Below, piece after piece: positions 35,723 to 36,122 of a stretch of 36,122 bases of DNA. Each line of letters starts with the position of its first letter. Position 1 is the first letter of the stretch. The stretch spans positions 1-36,122 of the IMG/VR virus record IMGVR_UViG_3300041402_000739. One strand, 5' to 3'. A program made the position numbers and the translations under genes. The notes below the pieces were generated by a model that saw only the letters and a program-made list of their open reading frames with translations, was not told the origin of the DNA and did not search any database. This DNA is from a virus.

Positions 35723-36009
35723 AAATACAAATAGAAGCAGAGATCTTCGATGATCCTGATTTTTGTGAAGACGGGGAACATATTTGTAGACAATTAGATG
35801 AGGTTTGGGAAGCTTGTCTTTTGTTTTCTAAAAATCACAGATCAGCCAAGCTTAAACAATATCACTGGTTTGAATATTTTATCAAATGTGACCAATGCAA
35901 AGAAGCCTGGAAAAGCGCAAAGGAGAACTCTAAAGATATTTTTATCGAAGATTCAAAACCATCAAAACCAAAAGATCCAGTAATAAGACCAATTAACCCA
36001 AAAATATAA
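35719..36009 (+). CDS. Cys-rich protein paralogous to 11638-11973, 96 aa
   Basis: Overlaps the transglycosylase stop (ATGA). EIFDDPDFCEDGEHICRQ, a later LLF segment and FIKCDQCKEAWKSAK repeat the order of motifs in the protein at 11638-11973, with a Pro/Lys-rich tail. A possible zinc site. Function unknown. Confidence 0.7.
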   Translation: MKIQIEAEIFDDPDFCEDGEHICRQLDEVWEACLLFSKNHRSAKLKQYHWFEYFIKCDQCKEAWKSAKENSKDIFIEDSKPSKPKDPVIRPINPKI

Positions 36010-36021
36010 CCAAAGGAACCA

Positions 36022-36122
36022 ATGAAAAACCTACTAATACTTATATCGACAATGTTTTTAATCGGGTGCGCTGAGAAGTCAAAACCAACGCCTCAGTTAA
36101 GAATGTACCAGATAACAGCCAA
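36022..36122 (+). CDS. Lipoprotein, partial (N-terminal 33 aa)
   Basis: AAAGGAACC before the ATG. KNLLILISTMFLIGC is a lipoprotein signal with lipobox LIGC, so the protein would be acylated on that Cys and anchored in a membrane. It runs off the window. Position after a transglycosylase gene would fit an outer-membrane spanin subunit, but only the start is visible. Confidence 0.7.
   Translation, partial: MKNLLILISTMFLIGCAEKSKPTPQLRMYQITA

Noticed and set aside
1-36122. CRISPR array, insertion sequence, integrase or toxin-antitoxin pair
   Set aside because: No regularly spaced repeats, transposase or recombinase motifs were seen. RHH genes raised the antitoxin idea, but no toxin-like partner sits beside them.

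Overview
This is AT-rich DNA from a tailed double-stranded DNA phage (or prophage or phage-plasmid) of a Gram-negative host. The phage assignment rests on terminase small and large subunits, an ERF annealing protein beside a YqaJ-type exonuclease, a replication initiator beside a DnaC-like loader, a MazG-like enzyme, a RuvC-like resolvase, DUF1367- and DUF551-like proteins, tRNAs and very dense small genes with ATGA overlaps. The Gram-negative host is inferred from a phage-coded outer-membrane barrel, a periplasmic protein, a Tat-type leader, a secreted transglycosylase and a lipoprotein. No integrase, portal, capsid or tail gene is visible, so the structural block lies outside the window. Most genes are small and unrecognised.

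Layout. (1) 1-5359, plus: about 20 small genes, many of them overlapping, including a J-domain protein, an HD phosphohydrolase and an acyl carrier protein. (2) 5360-6560, plus: a promoter with a perfect palindrome between its -35 and -10, one basic protein, then four tRNA genes (CAT, Glu, Asp-like, Asn) flanked by structured non-coding RNA. (3) 6564-13284, plus: early and replication genes (ribbon-helix-helix and Cro-type regulators, initiator, DnaC-like loader, MazG, RuvC-like). (4) 13446-17803, minus: recombination operon (small HTH, membrane protein, ERF, exonuclease, coiled-coil protein, zinc ribbon). (5) 18020-19800, plus: DUF1367 and an HNH-like protein, divergent from (4) across a mirrored promoter region. 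(6) 19875-24751, minus: envelope proteins, RHH protein and many unknowns in several transcription units. (7) 24876-27189, plus: terminase operon from a very good sigma70-type promoter. (8) 27172-30560, minus: unknown genes interspersed with three RNA modules closed by the same 7-bp helix. (9) 30622-36122, plus: unknown genes, a plasmid-like replication-gene locus, and a transglycosylase/lipoprotein (lysis-type) end.

The most unusual content is RNA-level. A leader pseudoknot plus a 14-codon leader ORF sits in front of an initiator-like winged-helix gene (32259-32719), followed by repeated CAAAAG half-sites and AT-rich DNA. tRNA-like modules share an identical GCAGAGG/CCTCTGC closing helix (28556-28997, 30453-30531). 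A 31-nt identical sequence lies in opposite orientation beside the tRNA cluster and in one of those modules. Six genes share an ACTGGAGA start leader, and a hairpin at 31508-31571 exposes its complement. Transcription appears to use the host vegetative RNA polymerase: many transcription units start with TTGACA or a close variant.
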